DNA from: Orychophragmus violaceus
Taxonomy: Eukaryota > Streptophyta > Magnoliopsida > Brassicales > Brassicaceae
Length of the DNA stretch: 64,000 nucleotides
NCBI GenBank assembly: GCA_030180135.1
Contig: CM058231.1
Span: forward strand, 24,183,034-24,247,033
Reading direction: 5' to 3'
Shown here: piece after piece, positions 1-11,874 of the stretch
Layout: each line of letters opens with the position of its first letter
How positions within the stretch are numbered: the stretch's first letter is position 1
Position numbers and translations under genes: made by a program
Notes under the pieces: generated by a model
Database searches by the model: none
Told to the model about the DNA's origin: nothing
The model's input: only the letters and a program-made list of their open reading frames with translations

Positions 1-119
1 TTGAAGAAGCAATGATGGGCTCTGACTCCGAAAATGGCTGAAAGCCGCTGATTCCGAAATGGGATCCACGTCACATAACCAAGTATGAACTTGGCTTGAT
101 TTACCCAGTGGTGTAAAAG

Positions 120-850
120 CCATTGAGTGTAAATGGATTTTCAAGAAGAAAAGTTGACGTGGATGGTAATATTCAGATATTCAAAGCTAGGTTGGTGGCA
201 AAAAGTTTCAAGCAAATTCATGGTATTGACTATGAAGAAACCTATTCCCAGTCACTATGCTTAAGTTCATTCGGATTCTACTAGCAACTGCCGCTCATTA
301 TGATTATGAGATCGGGCAGATGGATGTGAAAACAGTTTTCCTTAATGGAATTCTGGAAGAGGATGTGTACATGACACAACTTGAAGTTTTCCATTGATCC
401 TAATGCTGCTAGGAAGGTATGCAAGCTTCATCGATCCATTTATGGATTGAAGCAAGCATCTCGGAGTTGGAATCTTCGTTTTGATGAAGCGGTCAAAAGG
501 TTTGACTTCATCAGGAACGAAGAGGAATCATGTGTTTACAAGAAGACTAGTGGGAGCACAGTTGCATTTCTTGTACTGTATGTAGATAACATACTCCTTC
601 TCGGAAATGACGTTCTATTGCTTCAGTCTGTTAAGATTTGGCTGGGAGGTTGTATTTAATGAAGCCGCATACATTCTTGGAATAAGAATCTATAGAGATA
701 GATTGGACAAGCTAAATTGGATTGTGTCAAGTTACTTATATTGATAAGGTCTTACACAGGTTCAGTACGCATGATTCTAAGAAGGGCTTCATACCAATGT
801 CTCATGGCATTACTCTTAGCAAGACGCAGTGTCTTTCATGACATGCTGAG
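120..850 (+). pseudogene. Decayed copia reverse transcriptase fragment
   Basis: Translation in shifting frames gives typical copia reverse-transcriptase blocks: a YEETYSP-like block near 230-250, QMDVKTVFLNG near 318-350, and KLHRSIYGLKQ at about 424-455. The catalytic YVDD motif reads YVDN (about 580-592), so a catalytic aspartate is lost. Frameshifts lie near 150-260 and 380, and a stop follows at 657. The RNase H domain that should follow is missing: after a DMLSERERMR-like block (about 840-865) the sequence passes almost directly into the 3' non-coding tail. Copia C has the same junction. Confidence 0.85.
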
Positions 851-1713
851 CGAGAGCGCATGAGAATCAGACTAATGCTATAGGCATTAGATCTCTTAAG
901 ATGTGATCTTGGTTTTAGTGGGAGTTGTTTTTAGTTATGATATGATGTTCATATAGACATAATATGGTTATGTTATTTTAATGAAATTTGTTTCAGTATT
1001 ATTTAATAATATTATTAAATAATAGTCCCAAAGTAATTTATGACATTTTATAGGTCATCAAGTATGTGACTTGATCATGAAACCCTATAAGTAATAAATG
1101 ACATAAATTATGTTGGTCCCTAGTCAAGGTTGTTAAAGTGGGATATTAACAACCGTGTGAGACTAGTATGTGAGGTGACTGATGACTAAGTTTCATGGAG
1201 TCATTAATAAGAGTATTAAAATCAATCACATAGATATGTGTTAGAGAACACAGGATCGGACATGACCCGCTAATGAGAACTCTACAGGATAGTTATATAA
1301 GTGTCATGAGAGTTTTCATTACGACTATAGAGTATAGTCCTTAGACCTGAGTTCATCATGTTTTCTTACATGTGAATTGGTCCACTTTAACTTTGTCAAA
1401 CGTCAGCCGTAACAGGTGACTATAAAGGCATTGATTGGGCGTATCATGAAGTGTGTGAAGGAATAGGGATGGAACAAGATGGGATTTGTCCGTCCTATAT
1501 AACAGGAGATAAATATCACAGGGCCCATCGAAGATTTGATACTGAGAAATGTGTGGCCGCACTCAAACGAGGTGATTGTCAGTCGTTTGTCTTGTCAATA
1601 TAAATCAGAGTTCGATGAACATGATCTTGGCTTAATAAGGATGACACCGATCTTTTCTTATGCCAGATCGAGATATAGAGACGAAGGTATTATGGGAATA
1701 GATGATTCCAGTA

Positions 1714-1725
1714 CAAGTGGGAGAT
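1714..1725 (+). other. Polypurine tract of copia A
   Basis: CAAGTGGGAGAT lies directly before the LTR start TGTTGGGAATG. This is where plus-strand DNA priming is expected. The same tract abuts the LTRs of copia C (48547) and copia D (56461) on the minus strand. Confidence 0.75.
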
Positions 1726-2418
1726 TGTTGGGAATGTCCTGAAATCACACTTGTAATCACTCTAGAGATAGTTGTGTTGTCGAGATTAGACATTCGTATG
1801 ATACTGGGTAATCATAACGCTTTGCTAGAAGCCACTTATGATCTATGAGTTTAGAACTCATTGCTAGTATTATATGATCCTACAGGGTCACACACCTAAG
1901 CAAACTGGATATTTAATATGGGGTTGATCATTAGTGTAATGATCTGGTGAATGTATATTTGATAAACATTCAATAACGATTCTCTGAGGTTGTGTCGATC
2001 GACACAGAAGGTGCATCGATCGACACAGGTCGCGAATTTGGTTTATGACTTAATTAACTACGGTTTGATCCTCGGTTAATTAGGTCGTGGTAAAAGTATA
2101 TATATATATGATATATGGTCGACTTTTACAACGATTGCACTCAATTTACAGCCACCTCGGTGAAACAGTGAAACCTCTAGGAGATCTGATCTCTACGGCA
2201 CTAGCATCTCGTCCGTTCCAGTTTGTGTGCGTGTGGATACCAGTAGAGGCGCAGCACTTGAGGCGCTAATTAATCTCGAATACCTAATCATCTTCCGCTG
2301 CTAATTCCAGGTATTTTCGAGATCCTAATGATTCAGTATACCTAAACCCTAGATCCTAGGCTATGGAATTTATACTAAGGGTTGCCTAATTGGATTAGGA
2401 CCGCTAGAAATTCCTTCA
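1726..2418 (+). repeat. 3' LTR of copia A (693 bp)
   Basis: It begins TGTTGGGAATGTCC and ends TTCCTTCA, the TG...CA form of LTRs. It matches the minus-strand LTR of copia C at 47840-48546 over its whole length. It holds a TATA-like AT run near 2093-2115 and two copies of the CGATCGAC motif (1991-2006 and 2012-2027). The first motif copy is a perfect 16-bp palindrome, TGTGTCGATCGACACA. Confidence 0.85.
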
Positions 2419-3261
2419 GGTGTGTGGTCCGGAGAATACGGGGTCATGTCCTAGGGCCGGACTGCATGGAAGCTCTGACTATCTAGGGGTAGTCCGAGCC
2501 ACCGCCTATCGATGGACGGAGAACGGTGTGTTACTTGTAGTACTCCGTGTATATGAGTAAGAGTCGCAGAATTACTGCCGTTGGCCCATCCGGTGACGGG
2601 ACGAGTATTCTGAGGGAATGACGATATTGCCAGGGCCCGTAGCATGCATATAGTTTATTCATTGTTTTAGTGCTTCAGCTATTTAGGGTTGCTTGCGTAG
2701 CTTTCCGACATTGCTTGTGTTTGGGGTTGGGTTGGGAAGACGGAAAGTTACATTATTAGTTGGAGAATCTCAACTCACTGGGTCGATAATAGATCGCTCA
2801 CCCCTCTCCTTTTCATCTTTTCAGGTAACCCTTAGGAGTAGCGGAACGCGGGACGTTAGGCCAGCCGGTTTAGACTCGACGTCTCTTTCGCAGCGATAAT
2901 TTCAAGTAATATTTGTAATAAGTTTTAAATAAATATTGTCCATGGACCTATTTGTATTTCCGCACTTTTTATATAAAAGATGTTTTATATTCGTAAAAGC
3001 ATGTTGTTTATATTAAATCCATTGGTCTAATATAACTACCAAATTTTATTAAAGTTGCAAGGCTTTAGTCAAAATTTGGGAAACGTGTAATTGAATAGTT
3101 CGGTTCAGTTTGATAACGAAAGTTGTTAAGTCGAACCAGATTAGTCAAACACGGTAAAAATGTGACGGCTCTGGTCCCGACTAAGGAAAACCGGTGATCA
3201 TGTTCTTGTCTGATTGTTGGCCATCGGTTGACTAAGGTCAAATGGGAACAGGGGCGTTACA
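2419..3261 (+). repeat. R1 repeat fragment ending GGGGCGTTACA
   Basis: It is homologous to 12240-13186. Shared landmarks are a block around GGGGTCATGTCCTAGGGCCG and a terminal block containing CATGTTCTTGT and GATTGTTG, ending in TTACA. The terminus mirrors the TGTAATGCCCCC start at 8885. TG...CA ends with GC-rich inverted termini suggest a gypsy-type LTR, but no linked coding region is visible. Copia A was inserted at its left side. Confidence 0.6.
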
Positions 3262-4990
3262 AATAAGACCTCCGCGCGTGCGTGGAGGTGGACACCCAAC
3301 TAGTTTTACCAATTAAACTCCACCCATCATCACCACATGTGTCCGACTATTCTTTTCATGGACGTTCAAATATTCGGGCCAGATTCGAGTCGGGTCATTA
3401 CAAGTTTCGGATTTAACTATAGAAATATAAAATTTATTTAGAACCTGTATATTTTCGGGTTGGATTCGAGTCAGGTCCTCTCGAGTCCAGATCGATTTGG
3501 GTCTGCTAGTGCCATATCTGCAAAGACCCGAGTTTTTACAGGTATTATTCGGGTTTGGATATTTACAAATGTTTTTGGACATTACCCAAAAAATTTGTAA
3601 ATACCCAAAAAACTTGTAAAATATTTGAAAACTATAGGTTTTATTAGGTTCTATCGGATGATACAGATCATATCAGATCTTATAAATCTTATCGGATTAG
3701 ATACTAACAAGTTCTAAAAAGTTTTTAACAAATTCTAACAGATTCTAATAATTATTTAATATATTATTTATAGATTGTATCGAATACCCGAAAGATTCGT
3801 AGATAAGATCCGGACCCAAACCTATATCTGCAAATCTTCGATCGGCATATCCAATAAGTTCTAAATGTTGGACTTTTTCGGGTCCGGATAAAAAATGACC
3901 AAACCTATCTTTTTCATTCAACTTAATTTTATATATGTTTATATACTTTTTAACGTTTTCAACTTAATTAAACATTATTATTTTTCGACTTTTATGCATA
4001 TATTAATAATTTAATTGAAAACACACACACACATGACACACCGGTGTATATTACGACCAAATACAAATAGTTATTCAAAATAAGTTTGAAGTAGTAATTC
4101 TAGTAATAGGTTTTCTAACACAATTTAAAATTGTATACTACCAAATTAGACAATTTTAAATAAAAACCGTTGAACGATTTTTATTGTGAAACTTAACCAA
4201 GTGGATCTTAATTATGCTCTAAATGGCATCAATTAAAATTAAGCAATAAAGTTTACGGTTAGACTGTGACAAAAAAGAAGAAGTTTACGGTTATATTCTG
4301 GTTTAGTTGGTTTCTAAAATCTCAGTTTGGACTTGGTTTGGTTTTGGTTCAAATATTAATAACTTAAAGATATAAAAGACCCTTTCAACTAATCTTATAT
4401 ATGTTATTGGGGGTGAATTGGATGCAATATATTTTTTACTCTTTTTTTTTTTAAATCTATATCTTTGTATGTTTTGGTTCAATTTTATATTTTTTAGAAA
4501 GATATTATATATTTTCTGAATTAAACAGTGTGATTAGTAAAATAAATATAGGATAGAGAGGAATAGAAAAAAATGGATGGAAGAGAGGGAAAATTGGGAA
4601 GTGACAAGATTTTTCTATCAACAATTTTATAATGGGAAATTTTAGTGTTGTATTTTACTTTTTAGTGTGATTGAGCCGGAAAAAAAATCTCTTTCTATTC
4701 TTTTTATTGGTAAAAATTTGTTGGCATTTAGCTGAATAAAGTTTATTCTATTTCTCTCTCTCCACAATGAGCAACCAATCACATTCAAATTGTTCTTATT
4801 TATATTCTTTTATTTTTCATTTTTGTTTTTTTCTATTTATTATCTTTCCTATTTTTTTTTCATCCATCATTTTTTTGATGGTGGATATGATGAGGATGAT
4901 GAGATTTCCGAACATATAGACTGTTAAAATAGAGATATAATCGGTCGATGTACCGCAATTAAAAAAATTGGATTTATTATGAATGTTTCG
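3262..4990. other. Non-coding AT-rich stretch with degraded hAT-like repeats
   Basis: No convincing gene is seen. Between about 3355 and 3900, degenerate CGGGT/GACCCG words recur in both orientations, resembling the subterminal repeats of the hAT element at 36086-36570, but no terminal repeats or target duplication were found. The remainder is AT-rich with a short CA run near 4020. Confidence 0.4.
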
Positions 4991-5530
4991 AGTAGCCAGT
5001 CTAGATTAGGTGTCCACCTAGTGGGCTATTCGTAGACACTATCACGATCATATCACTTGCTATACACTTTCAATAAATAGCAGGTGACCACACATATTTT
5101 CTTTTGGATGGATAGCAGGGCCCGACGTATTGTGTTTCCACGAATTCACGATCATGTGAACTCTTGCCAACTTCTGTCCATCAGAAGCGTATAACATGTG
5201 ATATGATCGTGGTAGTATCCACGAATAGTCGATATTGTCTACTTGAGTTCTCAAAAATGTGTTTACTAGGTACATTTTCACAATCATGTGAACTCCTGAC
5301 CACCTTCTTTCCATTCGAAGCGTCTAGCATGTGATAAGATCGTGGTAGTATTTACGAGTAGTCGATATTGTCCACCAGTTTTTAAAACTGTGTTTACTAG
5401 GTACGTTATCCCCCAATAGTTGTCTATGTGAACACTTAGTCTCTTATTCTTGTGTTCTCTGTACACGGATTCTTGATAATGTGGACGGTTGGCCACCTGC
5501 TATCTATCAGAAGCATTTAACATGTGAAAT
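4990..5530. repeat. Imperfect tandem duplication, period about 132 bp
   Basis: A block starting TCACGATCATGTGAACTC at 5146 recurs at 5278 as TCACAATCATGTGAACTC. Both units carry GATCGTGGTAGTAT, TAGTCGATATTGTC and GTGTTTACTAGGTAC in the same order. A third, more diverged partial unit lies around 5470-5530. No coding content is apparent. Confidence 0.65.
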
Positions 5531-5576
5531 TCATTGTGTGTCTACAATTTACATTAAATATATTCCACATGTTTAG

Positions 5577-6130
5577 ACTACAAGAAAACACACATTACCC
5601 GACAGCCAAAATCGATGGATATCCATCGGAAATGGTCTTTTCCGATGGATTTCAAACCAAAAATATCCCTCGGTTCTATTTCGTGGAAAAAGAAATCCGT
5701 CGGTTTTTGTCGGTAATTACCGATGGATTATCGATGGATAATAAACCGACGGATTATCGACGAATCATCGACGGGTAATTAACCGACAGACTTCTGATGA
5801 CATTCCAAGAGAAGATAACCAACGAATAACTAATGGTTATCTGATGGAAGATTACCGACTATTTCCCGAGGGAATATTACCGACGAGTTACCGATGGCAT
5901 TCAACCGATGGTTTACCGAGACAAATAAACCGACGGTTTTCCAAAAGAATATTACTGATGGATTACCAACGGTAAAAAACCGAAATTTTTTCGAGGAAAT
6001 TGAATCGACGGTTTTCCGAGAGAAGTAACCGACGGGTTATCGATGGCATATACCGATGGTTTTCCGACGGAATTATACCGATAGTTTTCCGATGGTTTTT
6101 ACCGATGGTTCTCCGACGAGAATAAACAGA
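5577..6130. mobile_element. CACTA (En/Spm-like) terminal region with subterminal repeats
   Basis: ACTACAAGAAAACACAC at about 5577 matches the typical plant CACTA terminus CACTACAAGAAAA except for its first bases. About 550 bp of dense, degenerate CCGACGG/CCGATGG/TTACCGA words in both orientations follow. These resemble CACTA subterminal transposase-binding repeats. Similar words reappear at 20930-21440 and would form the other end. The coding remnants between them (minus strand) fit a CACTA accessory gene. Confidence 0.6.
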
Positions 6131-6319
6131 GAGTTTTCAAACGGATTACCAAGGACTTAGAAAATATATTTAAATAAAATATTTTCCAAATTATATTTAA
6201 ATAAAATATTTTCCAAAATTATATGATTAGTTTATTAATATTATAATTAAAATTATAATAAAAATGAAATTTATTATAATTTTTTTTTAAATTATTCATA
6301 AAACAAAAAATGTTTTAAA
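6131..6319. other. AT-rich non-coding spacer inside the CACTA element
   Basis: Runs of A and T follow the subterminal repeats, and a short duplicated word (AAATAAAATATTTTCCAAA) occurs at about 6170-6215. No gene is visible. Confidence 0.5.
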
Positions 6320-7018
6320 TTACATTTGACGGGGATGGGCTGCGGATACCGATCCCCATCTCGTCCCCGTCCCCGAAGCCCTCGTTCCCGCCGTCGGTGC
6401 CGGACCTGGAGCTACCGCTCCCAGTCCTTCCGGAAGAGTGCCATGCAAGATGTAGTTTATAAGCCGATCATTCATCGCCTTTATCTGCCGCTCGGTTTAT
6501 GCCTCTTCCTCTGTAATCTGGTCTTCAATCCGCACCTGATTGAGCTTTAACGTTTCGATTTCCTCGTCTTTCTCCCTCAAGGCTTCGGCGAAGGACTGGT
6601 TTTTGGACGCGGGAATGTGGTGTCGAGACTCTCTCTGCCAATTTTTCCAAACTAAATACACGGCCTTTTCTCTTCTTTGTTTCCTGCAAAGTTTTTTAAT
6701 GATACTAGTTAGAAATCAAGTAATGCAAGAATTATATCATATTTTAGTTAACATAAAATCTTACATAGAGAAAGATTTCATTGACCTTTTCGGCGAACTT
6801 TGTTGAGCCGATTTCCTCGGATTGGGAAACCACCTCATCCACCCGCCTCTTCGCCGAATCAACAATTCTCCGAGCAATCGGATCCTGGATCTCGTCGCTA
6901 GTCTTGTTTTTATAGACACTGATGAGGACATCGGATCCTCCAGACCCGGCCCGAACGAGTGGTACGTACCAGCCTCGACCATGAGGCTGACCGAGCTGTT
7001 CCCGACCCCGCGGAGCAT
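6320..7018 (-). pseudogene. CACTA Transposase_24-like protein, C-terminal exons
   Basis: On the minus strand a frame from about 7018 contains SVYKNK-like, DEIQDPIARRIVDSAKRR and FAEKVNEIFLY segments, then a donor GTAAG at about 6765. The intron ends at an acceptor TTTGCAG near 6692. The next exon reads KGRVFSLEKLAERVS, then shifts frame into a coiled-coil-like ALREKDEEIETLKL segment and a Gly/Ala/Pro-rich tail ending near 6320. Order and composition resemble the plant Ptta/En/Spm (Transposase_24) accessory protein of CACTA elements. Frameshifts and at least one stop show decay. Confidence 0.55.
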
Positions 7019-8395
7019 ACCTGAGGAGGTTCAGAAGGCCAATGCATGTTCTGCCCGAACCAATGACGTGGTATCAAGAATTCATAAGCCAACAACATAT
7101 TTCAGGAGTGATGATCGTTCCAGAATCCAATTGGAACGATCCCATTTGGAGACGGTCGACAACCGACCTCCCGGAGCCCTATCTGTGTCCTGGAAGATGT
7201 CCATAGAAGAGTTGGTTCAAGCCAATCATGCCAGACTTGATATTCATCATAAAGTATGCTATTTGGAAGAGTTTGGTCAGAAGGAATCAGCTTGGGTTTG
7301 TGATCAACTAGGAGGATGTCTAGAAGCTGTCCAGTTAGCCCTGTCCGCGGATATATGTTCCTTCAAGAGAGGATTTCGAATGGACCAAGAGGAATCAAGC
7401 TGCAAATCAACCTGTTATGGAAACCTGACTCACCAAGAAATCTGCACGAAGTTGAATCACATCAAGACCATTTTCTATGAAGAAGTTATGCCCGTTTTAA
7501 GACAGGTGATTTTTAGGGAACGCGATAAAGACCGACTTGCACATTTTGGAGTGCTCAGAACGAACCAGGATGAATCAAGGAGTAAATGAACTTTTTCTGG
7601 ATTCTTGATTCATCAGGGAATGAATGAGAGTTGGAATCACACAAATACCAGCTCGGACCAAGAAGATATGAAAAATCAAATCCGAAGGTTGCTGGACCTG
7701 CCTTATTTGGAAGCTCACGGACTTAGTGGGCTTCAGACTTATGTATGGCGACCAGGAGTACGAGCAACATCTCCTTGGACATTGGTTTATACTCTTTTTC
7801 CCTTAAGTGTGGTTTTGTCCCAATTGGGTTTTCCCACTAAGGTTTTTAATGAGGTAAACCAAGGCCCGCTTCAAGAGAAGGAGAATAAGGCCCGTCCAAC
7901 CTTCTTTCTTGTTTTCTATTTTAGTAGTTTCGACCAGGCCTCTTTATGGCCCATTCTTAAGTCTTGTAACCCTATTACTTTGGATATTAAAGCCACTCTT
8001 TGTTTTCAATAAACTCAAGTAAGAATTTAGCAAAGAAAAACCCTAAAGGTTCGATCTCTTCCTCCTTTGCGCGGCTGCCCCTCTGGAGACCAGATATATT
8101 TGCTTCTTGCTTGTTTGTTCCGGTTACTCTAAGTATCCTGTCAAGTTCAGTAGCTCAAATCATCACCGTCCACCCACTGACAAGGAAGAGAGCGCCTTCG
8201 GCCAGCTTCCTTGTCCTAACGTCCACCCGGTATCGATCGATTCCCCATCGTGTCGATCGATCCCTCTCAACCACTCGACCACCCGCCTCCAATCTTACAT
8301 CAGCCACCCTCGATGAGTTCAACAAATGTTGGGTCTCGTCCTTCTTGCCGTTTCTGTGCAAAAAAAATTTCTTGATTAGAAAGTATTAGATTATG
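7019..8395 (+). mobile_element. Insertion of retrotransposon-derived sequence within the CACTA gene
   Basis: The segment separates two blocks of the CACTA gene. At about 7788-7853 it carries CTCTTTTTCCCTTAAG, GGGTTTTCCCACTAAGG and TTTTTAATGAGG, the same conserved block that follows the RNase H frame of copia B at 45407-45475, so this part is probably a retroelement 3' end. An open frame (6822-7589, 255 codons) runs across the left junction and is therefore chimeric. The CGATCGA motif pair lies at 8231-8260. Exact ends were not found. Confidence 0.45.
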
Positions 8396-8884
8396 GAAAA
8401 TATAAGTAAGGAAACTTACAAACTCAATTTTCCATTGTACGATGCTCTTTGCTTCCGCGTTATGGGTCGCCATCCCGATACAGCCTCTCTCACTTCTTCA
8501 GTTTTGGAAGTTCGTCGAAGAGGTCTTTGTTTTGCAGGAAGCGACCAATGACGGACCAGCCACTTCCACATCTCCCCGTTCACTCCCTTCTGGACATCTT
8601 CCGCCACCCACTTCTGTTTCCACTCGTTGATGATGTTCGAGTAACGTTCGAGTAATGTTTGTTGGAACTCCTTTTCCACAAGAACAATATACTTCATATT
8701 CCAAATATACTCTTTCTACAAAAAATAAATATTTGTTAGTAACTAATAAAATAATAATATGAAATATATAATAAAGTTAAATAACGAAGATAAGTACCGC
8801 TATTTGGCAGAACCAATTATGTCTATCGGATAAAGGCATATGCATGTAGGTCAAATATCCGATACTGAGCATGATGTACATCAT
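8396..8884 (-). pseudogene. CACTA Transposase_24-like protein, middle exons
   Basis: The minus strand reads YLTYMHMPLSDRHNWFCQ up to a donor-like GTACTT near 8797. An AT-rich intron ends in TTTTTGTAG near 8716, and the next exon holds ERYSNIINEWKQKW and GVNGEMWKWLVRHWSLPA. The last block is a hallmark of the plant CACTA accessory protein family. After a shifted, lower-quality tail the frame is broken by the 7019-8395 insertion. The upstream side is broken at 8885 by the R1 complex. Confidence 0.6.
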
Positions 8885-10218
8885 TGTAATGCCCCCTTCC
8901 TATTTTCCACTGACCGACGAGCTGACCGGACAACAATCAAACTAGAACATGACCGACCGAACCCATGCATGCCAAACGAGAAGAGTTTGTCTAATACAAA
9001 AGCCAGAGATGGTCTGGTTTGGGTCAAAGGCTCAAACCAAACCATCACTGACTCAGTTTCTCTCGTTTCCACGATACAAAGCTTTTCAACCCGTATCGCT
9101 TCGACGAGTTGTGTTCGGTTTAGACTAAACCGTATATCATGGAATATTCTAATTTAAGTGTTATAAATCTTTTAAATCCGTTAATCTATTTTAAGAGTTT
9201 CTTGAAAGATAACTTATGGAGCTACAAATCCAAAACTGAAACAAATCTATGAAATCGAGTCGAAACAAACCACAGCCTATTGCAATCCCAAAACTACTCT
9301 TAGTGCCCTACGCGTCCCCCAAGCTAAGCTAAACCTGAAAAACACAAAAAATGAGTATAATGAGCAATCTAAGATTACCCAATGAATGTGATCCCAACTA
9401 AACATGCTTTTAAACAAGCTAAAACAAGCCAAAATAACAAACATTAACAAGCAGTAAAGTAAAATAACTGATTACATGCTACCAAGATATAATAAGCTCT
9501 ACAACATACAAGCATTCAAATAACAACACATATCATCAACGAATGAAATCGAGAACACTGCGGCACATGCCCTCGATTAGACTCAATCTACACTAAACAT
9601 ATATCTAATGCAATCTCCACACCAGGGAACCCAATCGCGAACTCGGTAACTTCCATGGGAACACTTAGCTATCCCATGGTAACTAAAACCTCCCACGACT
9701 CCTAGATAAAAAAACGAAGTCCTACGACTAGGACACCATTCTCTGTCCATCGATACGCAGTGACTCGGGCTACTCCTAGATAACCAAAGCTTCCATGCAG
9801 TCCGGCCCTAGGACGCGACCCCGTACTCTCCGGACCACACACCTATCGGCGTCCCTCAATAGGTTAACATCATAACCAAAATCACCACCCGAAGCCACGT
9901 GAACCGATCAGGTAACTACCCGAGGATCCAATCAGGTCAGAAGTACCAGAACGCTATCTCTAGACTTGCAGAATCTAACGTACCCTATAGAGTCCTAATA
10001 AAAGTAATGTAAACAAGCAGACTCACTGGGACTCTATCACGCAAGACCAATAAGGTCAATTAGAAACACTATCTCAATCCCCGTAGCCAGTCTATCCTGC
10101 AAGTCCTACCACCATTCATCAACCCAACCTGACATATCCGGTCCCACAACGGAATAGGTATCTATATCCAGACTTACCTATTCCAGTACCTGAGTAAGTA
10201 TCTACCAGAACAGTCTAC
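8885..10218 (-). repeat. R1 repeat, inverted arm A
   Basis: It begins TGTAATGCCCCC and is the reverse complement of 11875-13186, judging by many landmark words read off along both arms (for example CGGCCCTAGGACGCGACCCC and the TCAATTAGAAACACTATCTC block). The two arms flank a 1656-bp spacer, so the whole could fold into a 1.3-kb hairpin stem. Dispersed single-arm copies lie at 2419-3261 and 15841-16912. No coding region was recognised. Confidence 0.7.
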
Positions 10219-10656
10219 TTGACCCAACACCGAAGTAGATAAACAATCAAGCAATCAATAGTCTACTCGGCCCAACACCAGAGTAGATAACAATCACACA
10301 ATCAATCACATCACCAATCAGATAATTATTTAGGTTTAATTATTTAATTATTTCACCGTTATATTGGAGTTAGTAAACTTACTAATTCCCTAGACGGTTT
10401 AACCCCATATTATATCTTTTAAATTACTATTTCATAGTTCTATGTTTAATTACCCATAGTCCATCAGATTGAGATTAGTAAACTTACTAATATCCTGATG
10501 TCCCAATAATTCATAATTAATTACTTAACCCATTCCGATTATCATATTCTAGGTGTGTTATATATTTTAATCCGTACTATAATTTAACTCTTAATTTCAT
10601 GTATATAGACTCAATTAGATATGGTTGACCATAAAAAGATTCAATTAGATACGTTC

Positions 10657-10702
<46 letters not shown>

Positions 10703-11128
10703 TATTTTCCCTAGCATGCCATTCTATATGTATGCAACACCCAATCAAGCAATCAATAATACTCAATCAACCAATGAGTGATAACTATATGCAATATATA
10801 TGTCCTACCCGTTTTTTTAAATTTCCGAGTTACTTAATCAACCTAGAAGTTCTATCATATTTAAGTAATGGGTATGCATTCCTACGATTCTATGGTTCCA
10901 TAAATATAAGGTCTATATGATCTACTTAAATGCATCACACAATAGTTTATCCAACTCACAGGGATATCGTGGCGACGGATGGATGGATTGACAGAACGAT
11001 GAGACTGACACGAACCTGACGCTAACCCGAACCTTTCTGAACCGTTGACTTGATTTGACCCAAACTTGATCCTAGCGTTGAAACTGGTACTTCCGACCGT
11101 TTCTCCGTCACCATCGCAACTATTATTC

Positions 11129-11187
<59 letters not shown>

Positions 11188-11874
11188 ACCTTCTTCTTCT
11201 TCTCCTCCTCCTCCTCCTCCTCCTCCTCCTCCTCCTCCTCCTCCTCCTCCTCCTCCTCCTCCTCCTCCTCCTCCTCCTCCTCCTCCTCCTCCTCCTCCTC
11301 CTCCTCCTCCTCCTTCTTCTTCTTCTTCTTCTTCTTCTTCTCTTCTTGGTGTGAAGAATAATGGATGGGAAGGCCTCCTTTTATAGTGAAAATGAAGTGA
11401 TCTCCACCTTCCATTTATCTCACTTATCCTCTCCATCTTCCTCCACGAATTCACAAAAAAAAACAGCCAAAAACATTGCATTTCATTACTTACCTTATAC
11501 ATGTAGCTCACTTCTAGAAGCCTCTTGGATAGTTGCCACCTCAACATGGATTCAATGTATTTAACATTACAAACACTTCATCTATTTTTTTCTAGCAAGA
11601 TTTTGTGGTCCATGATCATTATTGGGATTTAGTTATGTCCAAAACAACTTCATTTCTTAGCCCAAACCATCTTGATCCAAGCCCAAGCCCCCATGATTTT
11701 ATTTTGAATTTTTAGCCATTAATTACCCCTTAATGGTTTAAACATTATAACGTAATATAGGGATCAAATCTTGCTAAATACTTTTAACCATAGCTCATAC
11801 ATAATTTAATAGAGTTGTGGTAAAAATTTCAAACTTTTTCGAGCAATTTAAAGGCGTTTCCGTCTTTTTCTCCG
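10219..11874. repeat. R1 spacer with three microsatellites, copy 1
   Basis: This AT-rich spacer is repeated in the same direction at 17131-18686. It holds a TA run (about 10661-10699), a CT run (about 11132-11184) and a long CTT/CCT run (about 11191-11341). The open frames of poly-Pro, poly-Gly, poly-Glu or Arg-Glu here are products of the simple repeats and not genes. Confidence 0.75.
11132..11341. repeat. Compound microsatellite (CT)n-(CTT)n-(CCT)n-(CTT)n
   Basis: About 26 CT units, an interruption GTCACC, four TTC units, about 37 TCC units, then about nine TTC units. The paralogous position in copy 2 (18014-18163) has about 62 CT units and only TTC units after them. Confidence 0.95.

Larger units (their letters stand above)
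1..2418 (+). mobile_element. Ty1/copia retrotransposon A, 3' portion (left end outside window)
   Basis: The order on the plus strand is decayed reverse transcriptase (1-850), a non-coding tail (850-1713), a polypurine tract (1714-1725) and a 3' LTR (1726-2418). The same sequence occurs inverted at 47840-49830 (copia C), which confirms the boundaries. Everything upstream of reverse transcriptase lies outside the window. The element sits inside an R1 repeat that resumes at 2419. GGTGT follows the LTR and would be the target duplication, but the left copy cannot be checked. Coding decay means it cannot move on its own. Confidence 0.85.

Noticed and set aside
1536..1742. A 68-codon frame also open in copia C (48736-48530)
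   Set aside because: It straddles the polypurine tract and LTR start, and the related sequence in copia D does not keep the frame. The DNA, not a peptide, is conserved.
3355..3900. Possible further hAT element with CGGGT/GACCCG words
   Set aside because: No matching termini or 8-bp duplication could be found, so it is kept only as a degraded repeat note.
8000..8389. 129-codon plus-strand frame
   Set aside because: It has no protein-family features, lies across the CGATCGA motif pair and an apparent insertion junction, and overlaps other open frames in both strands.
10882..11547. Open frames with long runs of Gly, Pro or Glu (up to 221 codons)
   Set aside because: They are read straight off CT, CTT and CCT microsatellites and change with repeat length between the two copies. 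They are not genes.
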